A stretch of 64,000 nt of DNA from Hallerella sp963652365 (GTDB lineage Bacteria; Fibrobacterota; Fibrobacteria; Fibrobacterales; Fibrobacteraceae): positions 28,731-92,730 of the forward strand of contig CAVJTH010000007.1 of the NCBI GenBank assembly GCA_963652365.1, written 5' to 3'. A program made the translations under genes and the position numbers. Below the pieces are notes generated by a model, which was not told the DNA's origin, did not search any database, and saw only the letters and a list, made by a program, of their open reading frames with translations. Of this stretch, positions 26,161 through 34,502 are shown in pieces. How positions within the stretch are numbered: position 1 is the first letter of the stretch; each line of letters begins with the position of its first letter.

Positions 26161-26565
26161 ATTACTACCGCAAAATCTAAAAAGATCTACCGTGGCACGG
26201 GACGTCGCAAGAACGCCATCGCTGCAGTTATCTTGAAGCCGGGTACCGGCAAGCGCACAATCAATGGTCGCGATTTCAAGGAATATTTTCATTCCGATGT
26301 CCAGGACATGATCGCGAATCTTCCGTTCTCCGTTCTCGACAATGCCGGCGAATGGGATGTCGAAGTCAACGCTCACGGTGGCGGAATCGCCGGCCAGATG
26401 GGTGCCGTCCGTCTGGGCATTGCGCGCGCTCTCGTGGCGAACAACGCGGAAGACAAGTCCGCGCTCAAGAAGGAAGGCCTGATGACGCGTGACTCTCGCG
26501 CTGTCGAACGTAAGAAGTTCGGTCGCAAGAAGGCTCGCAAGAACTTCCAGTTCTCGAAGCGTTAA
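26161..26565 (+). CDS. rpsI: Small ribosomal subunit protein uS9, apparent AUU start
   Basis: A 30S ribosomal protein with the C-terminal tail reaching the P site (KKARKNFQFSKR). The conserved N-terminal block YRGTGRRKNAIAAV lies upstream of the first conventional start (TTG at 26233), so that start would delete an essential region. The only credible initiator is ATT at 26161, exactly eight bases after a strong GGAGG (26148-26152). This gives 134 residues starting TTAKSKKIYRG, a normal S9 length. No ATG, GTG or TTG occurs in frame between the rplM stop and this point. The alternative is a base error turning ATG into ATT. Confidence 0.93.
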   Translation: MTTAKSKKIYRGTGRRKNAIAAVILKPGTGKRTINGRDFKEYFHSDVQDMIANLPFSVLDNAGEWDVEVNAHGGGIAGQMGAVRLGIARALVANNAEDKSALKKEGLMTRDSRAVERKKFGRKKARKNFQFSKR

Positions 26566-26586
26566 TTTCCAAGGCGAAATTTTCGA

Positions 26587-26618
26587 AGAAAGGGCTCCCG
26601 GTTTCGGGAGCCCTTTCT
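26587..26618. terminator. Bidirectional terminator between rpsI and cls
   Basis: A perfect 14-bp inverted repeat, AGAAAGGGCTCCCG (26587-26600) and CGGGAGCCCTTTCT (26605-26618), with a GTTT loop. It lies between convergent rpsI and the cardiolipin synthase gene, whose stop is 10 bp beyond it. Confidence 0.85.
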
Positions 26619-26627
26619 GTATGCCGG

Positions 26628-28202
26628 TCATACGAGGGGCGAAAGGATCTTGCAAATCCATCCGAGCAGTCGTCGGGTGCGGGAAACCTGGAAATCATAG
26701 TTTTCGAGGGTCAGTTCGTCGCATTGGGAAAGGGTCGCTCGAAAGTCCTGTTCGATGTCTCGAATGGAATCCGTCTTGAACAGGAACGCCCCGCATTCGA
26801 AATGGTAATAGAAGCTGCGGTAGTCCAGGTTGACGGATCCGACAGTCGCCATCCGATCGTCCGCGACAAAAATCTTGGAATGGAGAAATCCCGGCCTGTA
26901 CAGATAGACGCGAACGCCGTTTTGAATCAGGGTCTTGGCGAACCGCAGACCGATGCAGTAGGTGATGTAGTGGTCGTAATCTCCGGGAAGGATGACTTTC
27001 ACATCGACTCCGCGGCCCGCGGCAAAGACGAGCGCGTTGAGAACGCTGTCGTCGAGAACCAGATAGGGCGACATGATGTGCACGTATCTTTGCGATTTCC
27101 CTAGAATGTAGTGATAAACGTTTTCAGCGAGATCCTGGGAATTGTAGCCGTCGTCCGCGTAGGGGAGAACGGCTCCCGCGGCTTGGAGTTCTTCGTTTTG
27201 GACGGTCAGAAATTTTTCGCAGTCCGATTCGATTTCGAAAGTCTTCCTGTCGTGGGAATGCCAGATCTGCAGGAACATCTTGGTGAAGGAGAGGACCGAG
27301 CTTCCTTCGATTCGGATGACGCTGTCTTTCCAGTAGGAGAATCGGCGATGATCCCGGTTGACATATTCGTCGGTCAGGTTGACGCCTCCGGTAAAGCAGA
27401 CCTTTCCGTCGATGTCCATGATCTTGTGGTGGTCGCGGTTGTTCAGTCCCATGTCGAAGACGGGAACCATCGGCATGAATTCCCGGGCGTCGATCCCCAG
27501 GGATTTCAGTGCGCGGCAAAATCGCCGAGAAGCCAGTCCGACGGAACCGATGCTGTCGAAGAGGACTCGCACCTGTACACCGTGCCGTGCGCGCTCGGCG
27601 AGGATTTCCAGTATCTGATTCCAGAATGTTCCGATTTGAATGATGAAGTAATCGATCAGGATGAAGCTTTCCGCCTTTTTCAGTGCGGAAAACATGTCGG
27701 AAACGGCCGCTTCTCCGCTCGGGTAATACGTTGTCCGGTTGCCGGAAAAGCAGGGAAAATGCTCGGCGATTCCTGTGTAGTGGGCGAGGTCCTGGATCTC
27801 GGGAAATGCGCATTCCGTCTTTTTGTCGTGTTCGGCGCCTTGGGTGAACCTGTTCGTGATTTCCTTGGCCTTCAGGAGCTTTTTCTCGACCTTCCTTTTT
27901 CCGTAGTTGTGCTTGGTAAAAAAGTACGTGGAAATTCCGAATATCGGGAAAATCAGAACGGGAATCAGCCATACCAGCTTGAAGTCGTTCTTTTGCGACG
28001 AATTGACCAGGTAGAGGATGAACGCGACGCTGATGACGAAGTTGAGACCGACCAGGAAATGGCTGTACGGGGTGAGCCGCAGACAGAGATAGACGTAGTA
28101 GGCGATTTGGACGAGGATAAGCGAAAGAGCCAGCAGAAAGCGGCTATAGACAAGGAATGTCCAGATCTTGCGCTTTTCGAGTCTTCGTGTCTTCCGTTTC
28201 AT
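26628..28202 (-). CDS. cls: Cardiolipin synthase, phospholipase D family
   Basis: A 524-residue inner-membrane enzyme that joins two phosphatidylglycerol molecules to make cardiolipin. It starts with two hydrophobic segments (about residues 15-65), followed by the FGISTYFF region. It has two HKD motifs: DHHKIMDIDGKVCFTGGVN (about 258-276) and LHSKIFVADDRMATVGSVN (about 440-458). Length and order match bacterial ClsA. The gene lacks a Shine-Dalgarno; a TATTTT hexamer lies 6 bp before the ATG on the minus strand. It is divergent from the DUF2914 gene. Confidence 0.93.
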   Translation of the reverse strand: MKRKTRRLEKRKIWTFLVYSRFLLALSLILVQIAYYVYLCLRLTPYSHFLVGLNFVISVAFILYLVNSSQKNDFKLVWLIPVLIFPIFGISTYFFTKHNYGKRKVEKKLLKAKEITNRFTQGAEHDKKTECAFPEIQDLAHYTGIAEHFPCFSGNRTTYYPSGEAAVSDMFSALKKAESFILIDYFIIQIGTFWNQILEILAERARHGVQVRVLFDSIGSVGLASRRFCRALKSLGIDAREFMPMVPVFDMGLNNRDHHKIMDIDGKVCFTGGVNLTDEYVNRDHRRFSYWKDSVIRIEGSSVLSFTKMFLQIWHSHDRKTFEIESDCEKFLTVQNEELQAAGAVLPYADDGYNSQDLAENVYHYILGKSQRYVHIMSPYLVLDDSVLNALVFAAGRGVDVKVILPGDYDHYITYCIGLRFAKTLIQNGVRVYLYRPGFLHSKIFVADDRMATVGSVNLDYRSFYYHFECGAFLFKTDSIRDIEQDFRATLSQCDELTLENYDFQVSRTRRLLGWICKILSPLV

Positions 28203-28296
28203 GGTTTAAAAATAAAAAAGGAGGTCGGGAAAGGGCGAGCCGTTGCCTTTCGCTCGGGGAAAACCTATTTTTGAAAGGTTGCAGCACAAGGGTCTT

Positions 28297-29346
28297 ATGT
28301 CGGAAATTGTCCAGAAAGTTCGAAAGTTCCTGCCCGCGGCGTCCTTTTTTGGCGGCTTTACGTGGGATTCCATCACGCTTGGCAAGTTGGTACAGACGTC
28401 GGATCTGGCGATTCTTCTCGTGTACTATGTCGCGTCGCTTGTCGCGCTGGTCCTGCTCTCGGCTTCTCCCGGAAAGTTCCTGGACAGGGCCTGGTCGGAA
28501 AAATGGCAAGGGCGTTTTACGTATCTCGTCCAGTTCTGCTTCGGGAGCCTTTTCAGCGCGCTGGTCGTCTGCTATTTCAAGAGCAGCAGTTCCGCGGGAG
28601 CCTTTGTGCTGGTGGTGATCCTTGCCGGATTCCTGGTGGCCAATGAATTCTTGCAGAAAAGATACGCGATGTTCGGATTTTCGCTCGCCCTGTTCAACCT
28701 GCTGGGAACGATGTACCTGAACTTCCTGATTCCGCATCTGGTCGATGGAGTCGGATTCGGCTGGTTTCTTGTTTCCGTCCTGGTTTCCTTCGGAATCTGT
28801 CTTGCCGCGTTCAAGGTCTCCGGGCGCTCCTCGAAAACGCTGCTTGCGCCGATCGGGATTTCGGTCGCCTTGCTCTTGGCGTATCTCTTTAACTGGATTC
28901 CTCCGGTGCCGCTCGTTCTCAAGGACCAAAACGCCTGCGTCGAGTTTTCGAAGGACTACTCTTGCCTGGTGGATGAACCGGGAATCTTGGAAAATCTGGG
29001 AATTCGGTCTCCGTCCGTGACCGTTCGCCAAGGCGAGCCCGTGGCTTTTGTGAGTTCCGTGTTCGCTCCGGCAAAAATCGAGGCGCAGCTTGAACATCGG
29101 TGGTTCATGAAGAGTTCGCAGACGGGAAAGTATGAACTCGTGGATAGAATCTCCTCGTCTCGGATGCGCACGCACGGCAGTCGGGAGGAAGGCTTTCGCA
29201 TCTACACGCAAAAGAGGAATGTCCCCGCCGGAAGCTGGATGGTCGAAACGGCCGTGAAGGACGGATCGGTCATCGGATCGAGGAAGTTCCGGGTGGAACA
29301 GGCGACGGGGGAGCTTCCCGAACGCAAAAAGTGGAAGATTCGCTAA
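28297..29346 (+). CDS. Membrane protein with C-terminal DUF2914 domain
   Basis: A 349-residue protein. The first 200 residues contain about seven hydrophobic helices, and the last 100 residues form a soluble domain with HRWFMKSSQTGKYELVDRI and RNVPAGSWMVETAV, characteristic of DUF2914. The function of the family is not known. The ATG at 28297 is preferred because it begins just before the first charged and membrane region. A TTG at 28243 would add 18 charged residues but lies close to the cls promoter region. It is divergent from cls and 54 bp upstream of the DtxR-type regulator gene. Confidence 0.7.
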   Translation: MSEIVQKVRKFLPAASFFGGFTWDSITLGKLVQTSDLAILLVYYVASLVALVLLSASPGKFLDRAWSEKWQGRFTYLVQFCFGSLFSALVVCYFKSSSSAGAFVLVVILAGFLVANEFLQKRYAMFGFSLALFNLLGTMYLNFLIPHLVDGVGFGWFLVSVLVSFGICLAAFKVSGRSSKTLLAPIGISVALLLAYLFNWIPPVPLVLKDQNACVEFSKDYSCLVDEPGILENLGIRSPSVTVRQGEPVAFVSSVFAPAKIEAQLEHRWFMKSSQTGKYELVDRISSSRMRTHGSREEGFRIYTQKRNVPAGSWMVETAVKDGSVIGSRKFRVEQATGELPERKKWKIR

Positions 29347-29400
29347 GTTTTTGCAAAAACGGCGTGCCGCGGGATTTTCGGATTTTTTAAATTGCGAAAG

Positions 29401-29799
29401 ATGTCAAATTCAAAGAAACTCAGCCAGAGCCTCGAAGACTACCTGGAAATGGTGCACATGCTGCATCTGTCCAAGGGAATCGCGCGGCTCAAGGATATCG
29501 CTTCCGAACTGGGCGTAAAGGCGCCCTCTGCCGTTCGGGCGATGCACGAGTTGAAGGCGCTGGGCTATGTCGAGCAGGAGCCTTATGGCGGGGTCAATTT
29601 GACAAAGAGCGGGCTTGCGGTCGCAAAGTCCGTTTTTGGACGCCACACGCTTCTCAAGAGCTTTCTCCTCCAGCTGGGGGTCTCTCCGAAGAACGCGAAC
29701 GATGACGCCTGTTCCATCGAGCATGTCCTTTCCAGCGAAACGCTGGACCGCATCGAATCCTTTGTCTCGAAAAATGCGCCGTCAAAGGCGCACAAGTGA
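29401..29799 (+). CDS. DtxR/MntR-family metal-dependent transcriptional regulator
   Basis: A 132-residue repressor-like protein. The N-terminal winged helix (about residues 8-70) has LEDYLEMVHML, IASELGVKAPSAVRAMHELKALGYV and LTKSGLAVAKSV, the standard DtxR pattern. The dimerisation domain follows with HTLLKSFLLQLGVS, then DACSIEHVLSSETLDRIESF, in which Asp, Cys, Glu and His are candidate metal ligands. There is no SH3-like third domain, as in MntR and the short DtxR types. It lies just upstream of three TTAG-N6-CTAA boxes and the Feo operon, which makes it the likely iron- or manganese-responsive repressor of that operon. An in-frame TTG at 29392 is an alternative start. Confidence 0.88.
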   Translation: MSNSKKLSQSLEDYLEMVHMLHLSKGIARLKDIASELGVKAPSAVRAMHELKALGYVEQEPYGGVNLTKSGLAVAKSVFGRHTLLKSFLLQLGVSPKNANDDACSIEHVLSSETLDRIESFVSKNAPSKAHK

Positions 29800-29854
29800 T
29801 TTAAATCTCCGTTCAATAATAGGTAATCGAAAAAATAAGGCGAAACCGCCTGGT

Positions 29855-29868
29855 TTAGCCTTGACTAA
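29855..29868. promoter_or_regulatory. Operator-like box 1, TTAG-N6-CTAA
   Basis: TTAG at 29855-29858 and CTAA at 29865-29868. It overlaps the -35 TTGACT (29861-29866) of the Feo operon promoter, a position suited to repression. Confidence 0.7.
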
Positions 29869-29889
29869 TCTTTTTCGCTGTACTACATT
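29861..29889 (+). promoter_or_regulatory. Promoter of the barrel-feoAAB operon
   Basis: TTGACT (29861-29866), a 17-bp spacer and TACATT (29884-29889). A second candidate, TTGACT (29909-29914) with an 18-bp spacer to TAAATT (29933-29938), overlaps box 3. Both are overlapped by TTAG-N6-CTAA boxes. Confidence 0.65.
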
Positions 29890-29902
29890 TAGCCACGGCT
29901 AA
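29889..29902. promoter_or_regulatory. Operator-like box 2, TTAGCC-AC-GGCTAA
   Basis: A perfect palindrome of two 6-bp arms around AC, also fitting TTAG-N6-CTAA. It starts at the last base of the proposed -10 and covers the transcription start. Confidence 0.75.
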
Positions 29903-29916
29903 TTAGTTTTGACTAA
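29903..29916. promoter_or_regulatory. Operator-like box 3, TTAG-N6-CTAA
   Basis: TTAG at 29903-29906 and CTAA at 29913-29916, immediately adjacent to box 2 with no spacer, so the two sites form a 28-bp tandem. Confidence 0.7.
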
Positions 29917-29966
29917 AAAAAGTAGGCAAAGCTAAATTTTGGATTTTCATAACCAAAGGAAACATC

Positions 29967-31097
29967 ATGAACAAGACAATCGGCATGATCCTCGCTTCTG
30001 CAGTCGCGGCAGTCCCTCTGTTCGCCCAGGAAGCCAATGTTGAACAGGCAAAGTCGGAAGGCCCCCAGTTTTCCGTCGCCGGCGAAGTGGAATTCGAGGC
30101 GAACGCCCACTACGAAAAGGCATCGAGCAAGTCGAAGCTCTTCCACGATTACTCTTCGACGTTCAATCTCGTGTTCTCCGTGAAGTTTAACGACAAGTGG
30201 TCCGCGGAAGCGGCCATTTCCGCCGATGACGAGAACACTGCGCCGGGTTTCGCGTACGACGGCGCGTTCATCCAGTACCAGATGAACGACAACATCGCCA
30301 TCAAGGCCGGTGACTTTACCTATTCGGAAGGGGCTTTCCGCTACTACGACTACGATGATCCGGGAGACGCCGCTGTCGGCATGACCGAACGCGATATCCG
30401 CGGTCTCGAACTGAATCTCTACGGTCTGACTCTCGGTCTTGGCTTTGGCCGCGGCGATGACGACTGCGTTGACGTCTATGGCGAAGACGAAGCTCTCTGC
30501 AAGTCTTACGATGTCCACGCCGCTTACGATATCGCTCTCGGAAGCCACACGATTCGTCCGTATGCGAACTACCAGAGCTACCAGCAGGAACACGCCAACC
30601 GTCTGCGCGCCGGCGTGACGGCAAATCTCGTCTTTGGCGAACTTGCGAATGTCCAGGTCGCCTACGGGCTTCGCTCCGACCGCGTAACGGAAGATGAACC
30701 GAAGATGGTTCACGCGTTTGCCGTGGAACCGGAATTCAACTTTGGCAAGGTGAACGTCAAGGCTTCCGCCTTCTACGCGATCATTGACGAAGATGAAGAC
30801 GAAGATGCCGAATACATTCTCGAAGTTCCGGAATACATGTTCTTCTATGTGGAACCGTCCTTTGCCATCAACGACCAGTTCGCGATTGGTGTCCAGGGCG
30901 AATATCACACGCTTTCCACCGATGCCGATGCGAGCCTCGAAACCATCTATGTCGGTCCGCGCGCCTATTTCAACCCGATGGAAAACCTTTCCGTCGAAGG
31001 CTATGTTCGCGTTTGCCTCCCGATCGGCGACGACTACGAAGGCGATGAGGAAGATCCGTACTACGGTGCCGGAGCTACCATCGGATTTACGTTCTAA
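29967..31097 (+). CDS. Acidic outer-membrane beta-barrel in the Feo operon
   Basis: A 376-residue protein with a signal peptide cleaved after about residue 21 (PLFAQ). About 16 amphipathic beta strands follow, ending in GATIGFTF, a C-terminal Phe typical of BAM substrates. The turns are strikingly acidic, for example YDYDDPGD, GRGDDDC, IDEDEDEDAEY and YEGDEEDPYYG. It is the first gene after the three operator-like boxes, has AAAGGA before the ATG, and is followed 23 bp later by feoA. By position and charge I infer a channel or collector for divalent metal at the outer membrane. No named porin family could be assigned. Confidence 0.75.
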   Translation: MNKTIGMILASAVAAVPLFAQEANVEQAKSEGPQFSVAGEVEFEANAHYEKASSKSKLFHDYSSTFNLVFSVKFNDKWSAEAAISADDENTAPGFAYDGAFIQYQMNDNIAIKAGDFTYSEGAFRYYDYDDPGDAAVGMTERDIRGLELNLYGLTLGLGFGRGDDDCVDVYGEDEALCKSYDVHAAYDIALGSHTIRPYANYQSYQQEHANRLRAGVTANLVFGELANVQVAYGLRSDRVTEDEPKMVHAFAVEPEFNFGKVNVKASAFYAIIDEDEDEDAEYILEVPEYMFFYVEPSFAINDQFAIGVQGEYHTLSTDADASLETIYVGPRAYFNPMENLSVEGYVRVCLPIGDDYEGDEEDPYYGAGATIGFTF

Positions 31098-31120
31098 CAG
31101 ATAAAGGAGAGGTCAACGCG

Positions 31121-31330
31121 ATGCCTTTGACATTTTGCTCCATTGGAGAACTTTTTACGGTCAAGCGTCTGAGCGGCGATGCCGCAGTCAAGCAGCACCT
31201 GAACGAGCTAGGATTCAGCATTGGTTCACCGGTGACGGTCGTAGCGAGTCTCGGTGGAAACGTGATTGTCAAGGTAAAGGAATCCCGCATCGCGCTTGAC
31301 CACAAATTGGCTAGTCGCATTATGGTGTAA
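31121..31330 (+). CDS. feoA: FeoA-domain protein, first copy
   Basis: A 69-residue SH3-like protein required for FeoB-dependent ferrous iron uptake. The pattern matches FeoA: LFTVKRLSGDAAVKQHLNELGFSIGS, then VTVVASLGGNVIVKVKESRIALD. The start has AAAGGAGAG upstream. It is followed by a second feoA 18 bp away and then feoB, all on one strand. Confidence 0.92.
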   Translation: MPLTFCSIGELFTVKRLSGDAAVKQHLNELGFSIGSPVTVVASLGGNVIVKVKESRIALDHKLASRIMV

Positions 31331-31348
31331 TGCGGCAAGGAGACAGAG

Positions 31349-31570
31349 ATGAAGACTTTACGTGATGCAAAGGTCGGCGAGACGGTCAAGGTCTCGAAGC
31401 TTCGTGGCGAAGGCGCCTTGAAGCGTCGGCTGATGGATATGGGACTGACAAACGGCGCGGAAATCTATGTTCGAAAGGTCGCGCCGCTCGGAGACCCGGT
31501 AGAAATTACGGTTCGCGGTTATGAACTCAGCGTTCGCAAGGATGACGCGGAACGCGTGGAACTGGCATAG
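31349..31570 (+). CDS. feoA: FeoA-domain protein, second copy
   Basis: A 73-residue FeoA with LRGEGALKRRLMDMGLTNGA and VAPLGDPVEITVRGYELSVRK, closer to the consensus than the first copy. AAGGAGA precedes the ATG and feoB starts 11 bp after the stop. Two different FeoA domains before one FeoB is a known arrangement in several anaerobes; the two may interact with FeoB in different ways. Confidence 0.95.
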   Translation: MKTLRDAKVGETVKVSKLRGEGALKRRLMDMGLTNGAEIYVRKVAPLGDPVEITVRGYELSVRKDDAERVELA

Positions 31571-31581
31571 GGAGAACTGAA

Positions 31582-34491
31582 ATGGCAACTACAATTGCTC
31601 TCGCAGGAAATCCGAACTGCGGAAAGACGACGATGTTCAACGCTCTGACCGGAGCGAACCAGTATGTCGGAAACTGGCCAGGCGTTACCGTGGAACGCAA
31701 GGAAGGCAAGCTGAAAAAATCGAAGGAAACGGTCGTTGCGGACCTTCCGGGCATCTACTCGCTTTCGCCCTATACCCAGGAAGAAGTCGTCAGCCGCGAC
31801 TATCTGATGAGTTCCGCGCCGAACGTGATTCTTGACATTGTCGATGCGACGAACATCGAGCGCAACCTTTACCTGACGACCCAGCTGTTAGAACTTGGAA
31901 AGCCGACCGTCATTGCGCTCAACATGATGGATGCGCTCAAGAAGTCCGGTTCGACCATTGACGTAAGGAAGCTTTCCGAAAAGCTCGGCGTCGAAATCGT
32001 CGAGACGCAGGCGCTTTATGGCAAGGGCGTGCAGGAAGCGGCGGCGAAGGCTGTCGAAATTTCCCGTTCGAGCGCCACCCAGAAGCAGGCGAAGTTCGCG
32101 GACGATGTCGAAACGGCGATTTCCGAAATCGACAAGATCCTTCCGGCAAGTGTCGATGCGAAGCTTCGTCGCTGGTTTGATATCAAGCTGATCGAACGCG
32201 ACAAGAACGTCTATAACCGTCTTTCCCTTTCGGATGCGGACAAGGCGAAAATCGAAGAAGTCGTGGCGAACCTGGAAAAGGCTCGTGACAACGACAGCGA
32301 ATCGATTATCACCGACGAGCGTTACAACTATATCGCGGACATTCTCGATGGCGTTCTGAAAAAGTCCGGCAACCGCTTGACGTTCTCGGACAAGGTGGAC
32401 CGCGTCGTCACCAACCGAATTCTCGGTCTCCCGATTTTCCTTCTCGTGATGTATTTTGTCTATTACATCTCGGTTTCGACGGTCGGTTCGATGGGGACGG
32501 ACTGGGCGAACGACCAGTTGATGGGCGAAGATGGCTGGCATCTGTTCGGCATCGGTTCCTCCGCTTACGAGGAAGCCGCCGGCGAATTCGAAGATGCGAG
32601 CGCGATCGCGGATGCGGCCGACAAGCGTGATGCCTACAAGGCCGCGGCCCAGAAAATCGTCGATGCCTATGCGGTGCAGAGCCAGATCGGCGCTGCCGCG
32701 GCAAAGGGCGATTCGGTCGTGACGATTGGCGACAGGACATTTGCCCTGACGGATTCCGCCGTTGTCAATGCGGCGAAGGCCTTTATCGCGGAAGGGGCGA
32801 ACCTTTCCGTTCTAAGCGCCGAAGCGACAGACGGCGAAGAAGAGGAACCCGCCGAAGCGATCGTGATGACCTACGCGCGTGCCCAGGCGATCCTTGCCGA
32901 CAAGGATGAAGAAATCAGCCCGGCGTACATTACGTTCGAACGCGAAGCGGAAGATGGCGAGGAACCGACGGTGGATTCTGTCGCGTTCAATGCCGAAAAC
33001 ATCGCGGCGGCGAAAGCTGTCGTCGAAAAGGGCGAACCCGATCCTTCCGATTTCGGAATCTTCATCCCGGGATTGACGGCTCTTGTCAGCGGTCTTCTGG
33101 AAAAGGGCGGAGCAAACGAAGTCCTTTCCGATGCGCTCGTGAACGGCGTCATCGGCGGTATCGGTGCCGTCGTAGGCTTTACCCCGCAGATGTTCATCCT
33201 GTTCATTCTCCTTTCTCTCATCGAGGATTGCGGATACATGGTTCGTATCGCGTTTGTCATGGACCGCATCTTCCGCCACTTTGGACTTTCGGGCAAGAGC
33301 TTTATCCCTCTTCTCGTTTCGTCGGGCTGCGGAATTCCGGGCATCATGGCTTCCAAGACGATTGAAAACGACAACGACCGCCGCTTGACAATCATGACGA
33401 CGACGTGGATTCCCTGCGGCGCGAAGCTTCCGGTGCTTGCCTGCATGGCCGGCGTCATTGCCGCCCAGATGGGTTCCGGTTCGTGGGTCGCTCCGTCGAT
33501 GTACTTCATTGGCATCGCAAGCGTCCTGATGGCCGCCATCATGCTCAAGAAGACGAAGCCGTTCCACGGGGAAGCCGCTCCGTTCGTGATGGAACTTCCG
33601 CAATACCACTTGCCGCAGCCGAAGACCGTTCTGCTGCACGCCTGGGAACGCACGAAGGGATTCCTGATCAAGGCGGGAACGATTCTTTTCCTCGCATGTC
33701 TCGTGATGTGGTTTATTTCGACTTACGGCTGGGAAACTCCGGCTCCCGAAGCGGAACAGGAAGTGGCTGCCGCTGTCGTGGAAGCGCCCGTGATGGCTGT
33801 CGATGGAATCCAGATCCTCGGAACGGAAGAGGTTGCCGCCTCCGAAGAAGCCGTCGAAGAGGAATCCTTTACCGCCTTGACGCACGACTCCGAGAACCTG
33901 GAATTTGGCATTGTCGAAAGCCAGGCGAACTCGATTATCGCCCGTATCGGCGACAAGCTCCGCTACATTTTCATTCCGCTGGGCTTTGGCGGTGAACAGG
34001 GCGGCTGGCAGGCTGCGGCCTCGTCCCTCTCCGGATTCTCCGCGAAGGAAGGCATTGTCGTGACGATGGGCGTCCTCGGTGGCGTCGATGGAGACGATGC
34101 GGATGCGGCTCTCGAAGAGGAAGAAGCGACAAACAAGGTTGTCGCCGCGGTGAAGACATGGTTCCCGACCGCTCTCGCCGCGTTCTGCTTCCTGCTCTTC
34201 AACCTGCTCGATTCTCCGTGCCTTGCCGCCATTGCGACAATGGCCCGCGAACTCAATGACCGCAAGTGGTTCTGGTTTGCCATCCTCTTCCAGAACGCTT
34301 GGGCCTGGGTCATGACGTTCATCGTCTATCAGATCGGTAGCGTGGTGATGGGTTCTGGATTTACCGCGTGGACGGCGATCGCCTGCGTATTCGTCGCAGC
34401 GATTCTTTTCCAGCTGTTCCGTCCGGATCCCTACAAGGGCAAGACGTTTGGCACGGTCCGTTCGGTCGATGCCATCGCTAGCCAGAAGTAG
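31582..34491 (+). CDS. feoB: Ferrous iron transporter FeoB with large inserted loops
   Basis: An inner-membrane Fe(II) transporter with an N-terminal G domain. G1 is GNPNCGKTT (residues 8-16), G3 is DLPGIYSL and G4 is NMMD. Core channel motifs are EDCGYMVRIAFVMDR, SGCGIPGIMASKT with its conserved Cys, TTTWIPCGAKLPVL and NLLDSPCLAAIATM. The 969-residue length exceeds the usual 650-780. The excess is mainly two Ala/Glu/Asp-rich segments: about residues 322-488, between the first membrane helix and the GIFIPGL region, and about 718-775. Both are predicted periplasmic loops. A third short acidic insert is near 830-850. Last but one gene of the Feo operon. Confidence 0.95.
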   Translation: MATTIALAGNPNCGKTTMFNALTGANQYVGNWPGVTVERKEGKLKKSKETVVADLPGIYSLSPYTQEEVVSRDYLMSSAPNVILDIVDATNIERNLYLTTQLLELGKPTVIALNMMDALKKSGSTIDVRKLSEKLGVEIVETQALYGKGVQEAAAKAVEISRSSATQKQAKFADDVETAISEIDKILPASVDAKLRRWFDIKLIERDKNVYNRLSLSDADKAKIEEVVANLEKARDNDSESIITDERYNYIADILDGVLKKSGNRLTFSDKVDRVVTNRILGLPIFLLVMYFVYYISVSTVGSMGTDWANDQLMGEDGWHLFGIGSSAYEEAAGEFEDASAIADAADKRDAYKAAAQKIVDAYAVQSQIGAAAAKGDSVVTIGDRTFALTDSAVVNAAKAFIAEGANLSVLSAEATDGEEEEPAEAIVMTYARAQAILADKDEEISPAYITFEREAEDGEEPTVDSVAFNAENIAAAKAVVEKGEPDPSDFGIFIPGLTALVSGLLEKGGANEVLSDALVNGVIGGIGAVVGFTPQMFILFILLSLIEDCGYMVRIAFVMDRIFRHFGLSGKSFIPLLVSSGCGIPGIMASKTIENDNDRRLTIMTTTWIPCGAKLPVLACMAGVIAAQMGSGSWVAPSMYFIGIASVLMAAIMLKKTKPFHGEAAPFVMELPQYHLPQPKTVLLHAWERTKGFLIKAGTILFLACLVMWFISTYGWETPAPEAEQEVAAAVVEAPVMAVDGIQILGTEEVAASEEAVEEESFTALTHDSENLEFGIVESQANSIIARIGDKLRYIFIPLGFGGEQGGWQAAASSLSGFSAKEGIVVTMGVLGGVDGDDADAALEEEEATNKVVAAVKTWFPTALAAFCFLLFNLLDSPCLAAIATMARELNDRKWFWFAILFQNAWAWVMTFIVYQIGSVVMGSGFTAWTAIACVFVAAILFQLFRPDPYKGKTFGTVRSVDAIASQK

Positions 34492-34502
34492 TCGAGGTGT
34501 CC

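Noticed and set aside
26233..26565. Shorter rpsI starting at TTG 26233
   Set aside because: This start would remove the conserved S9 N-terminus and has no ribosome site.
27111..28274. 387-codon frame antisense to cardiolipin synthase
   Set aside because: Val/Gly/Asp-rich shadow with no motif; both HKD motifs are on the other strand.
29339..29361. GTTTTTGCAAAAAC palindrome after the DUF2914 gene
   Set aside because: It leaves no loop and has no T tract, so it does not make a credible terminator.
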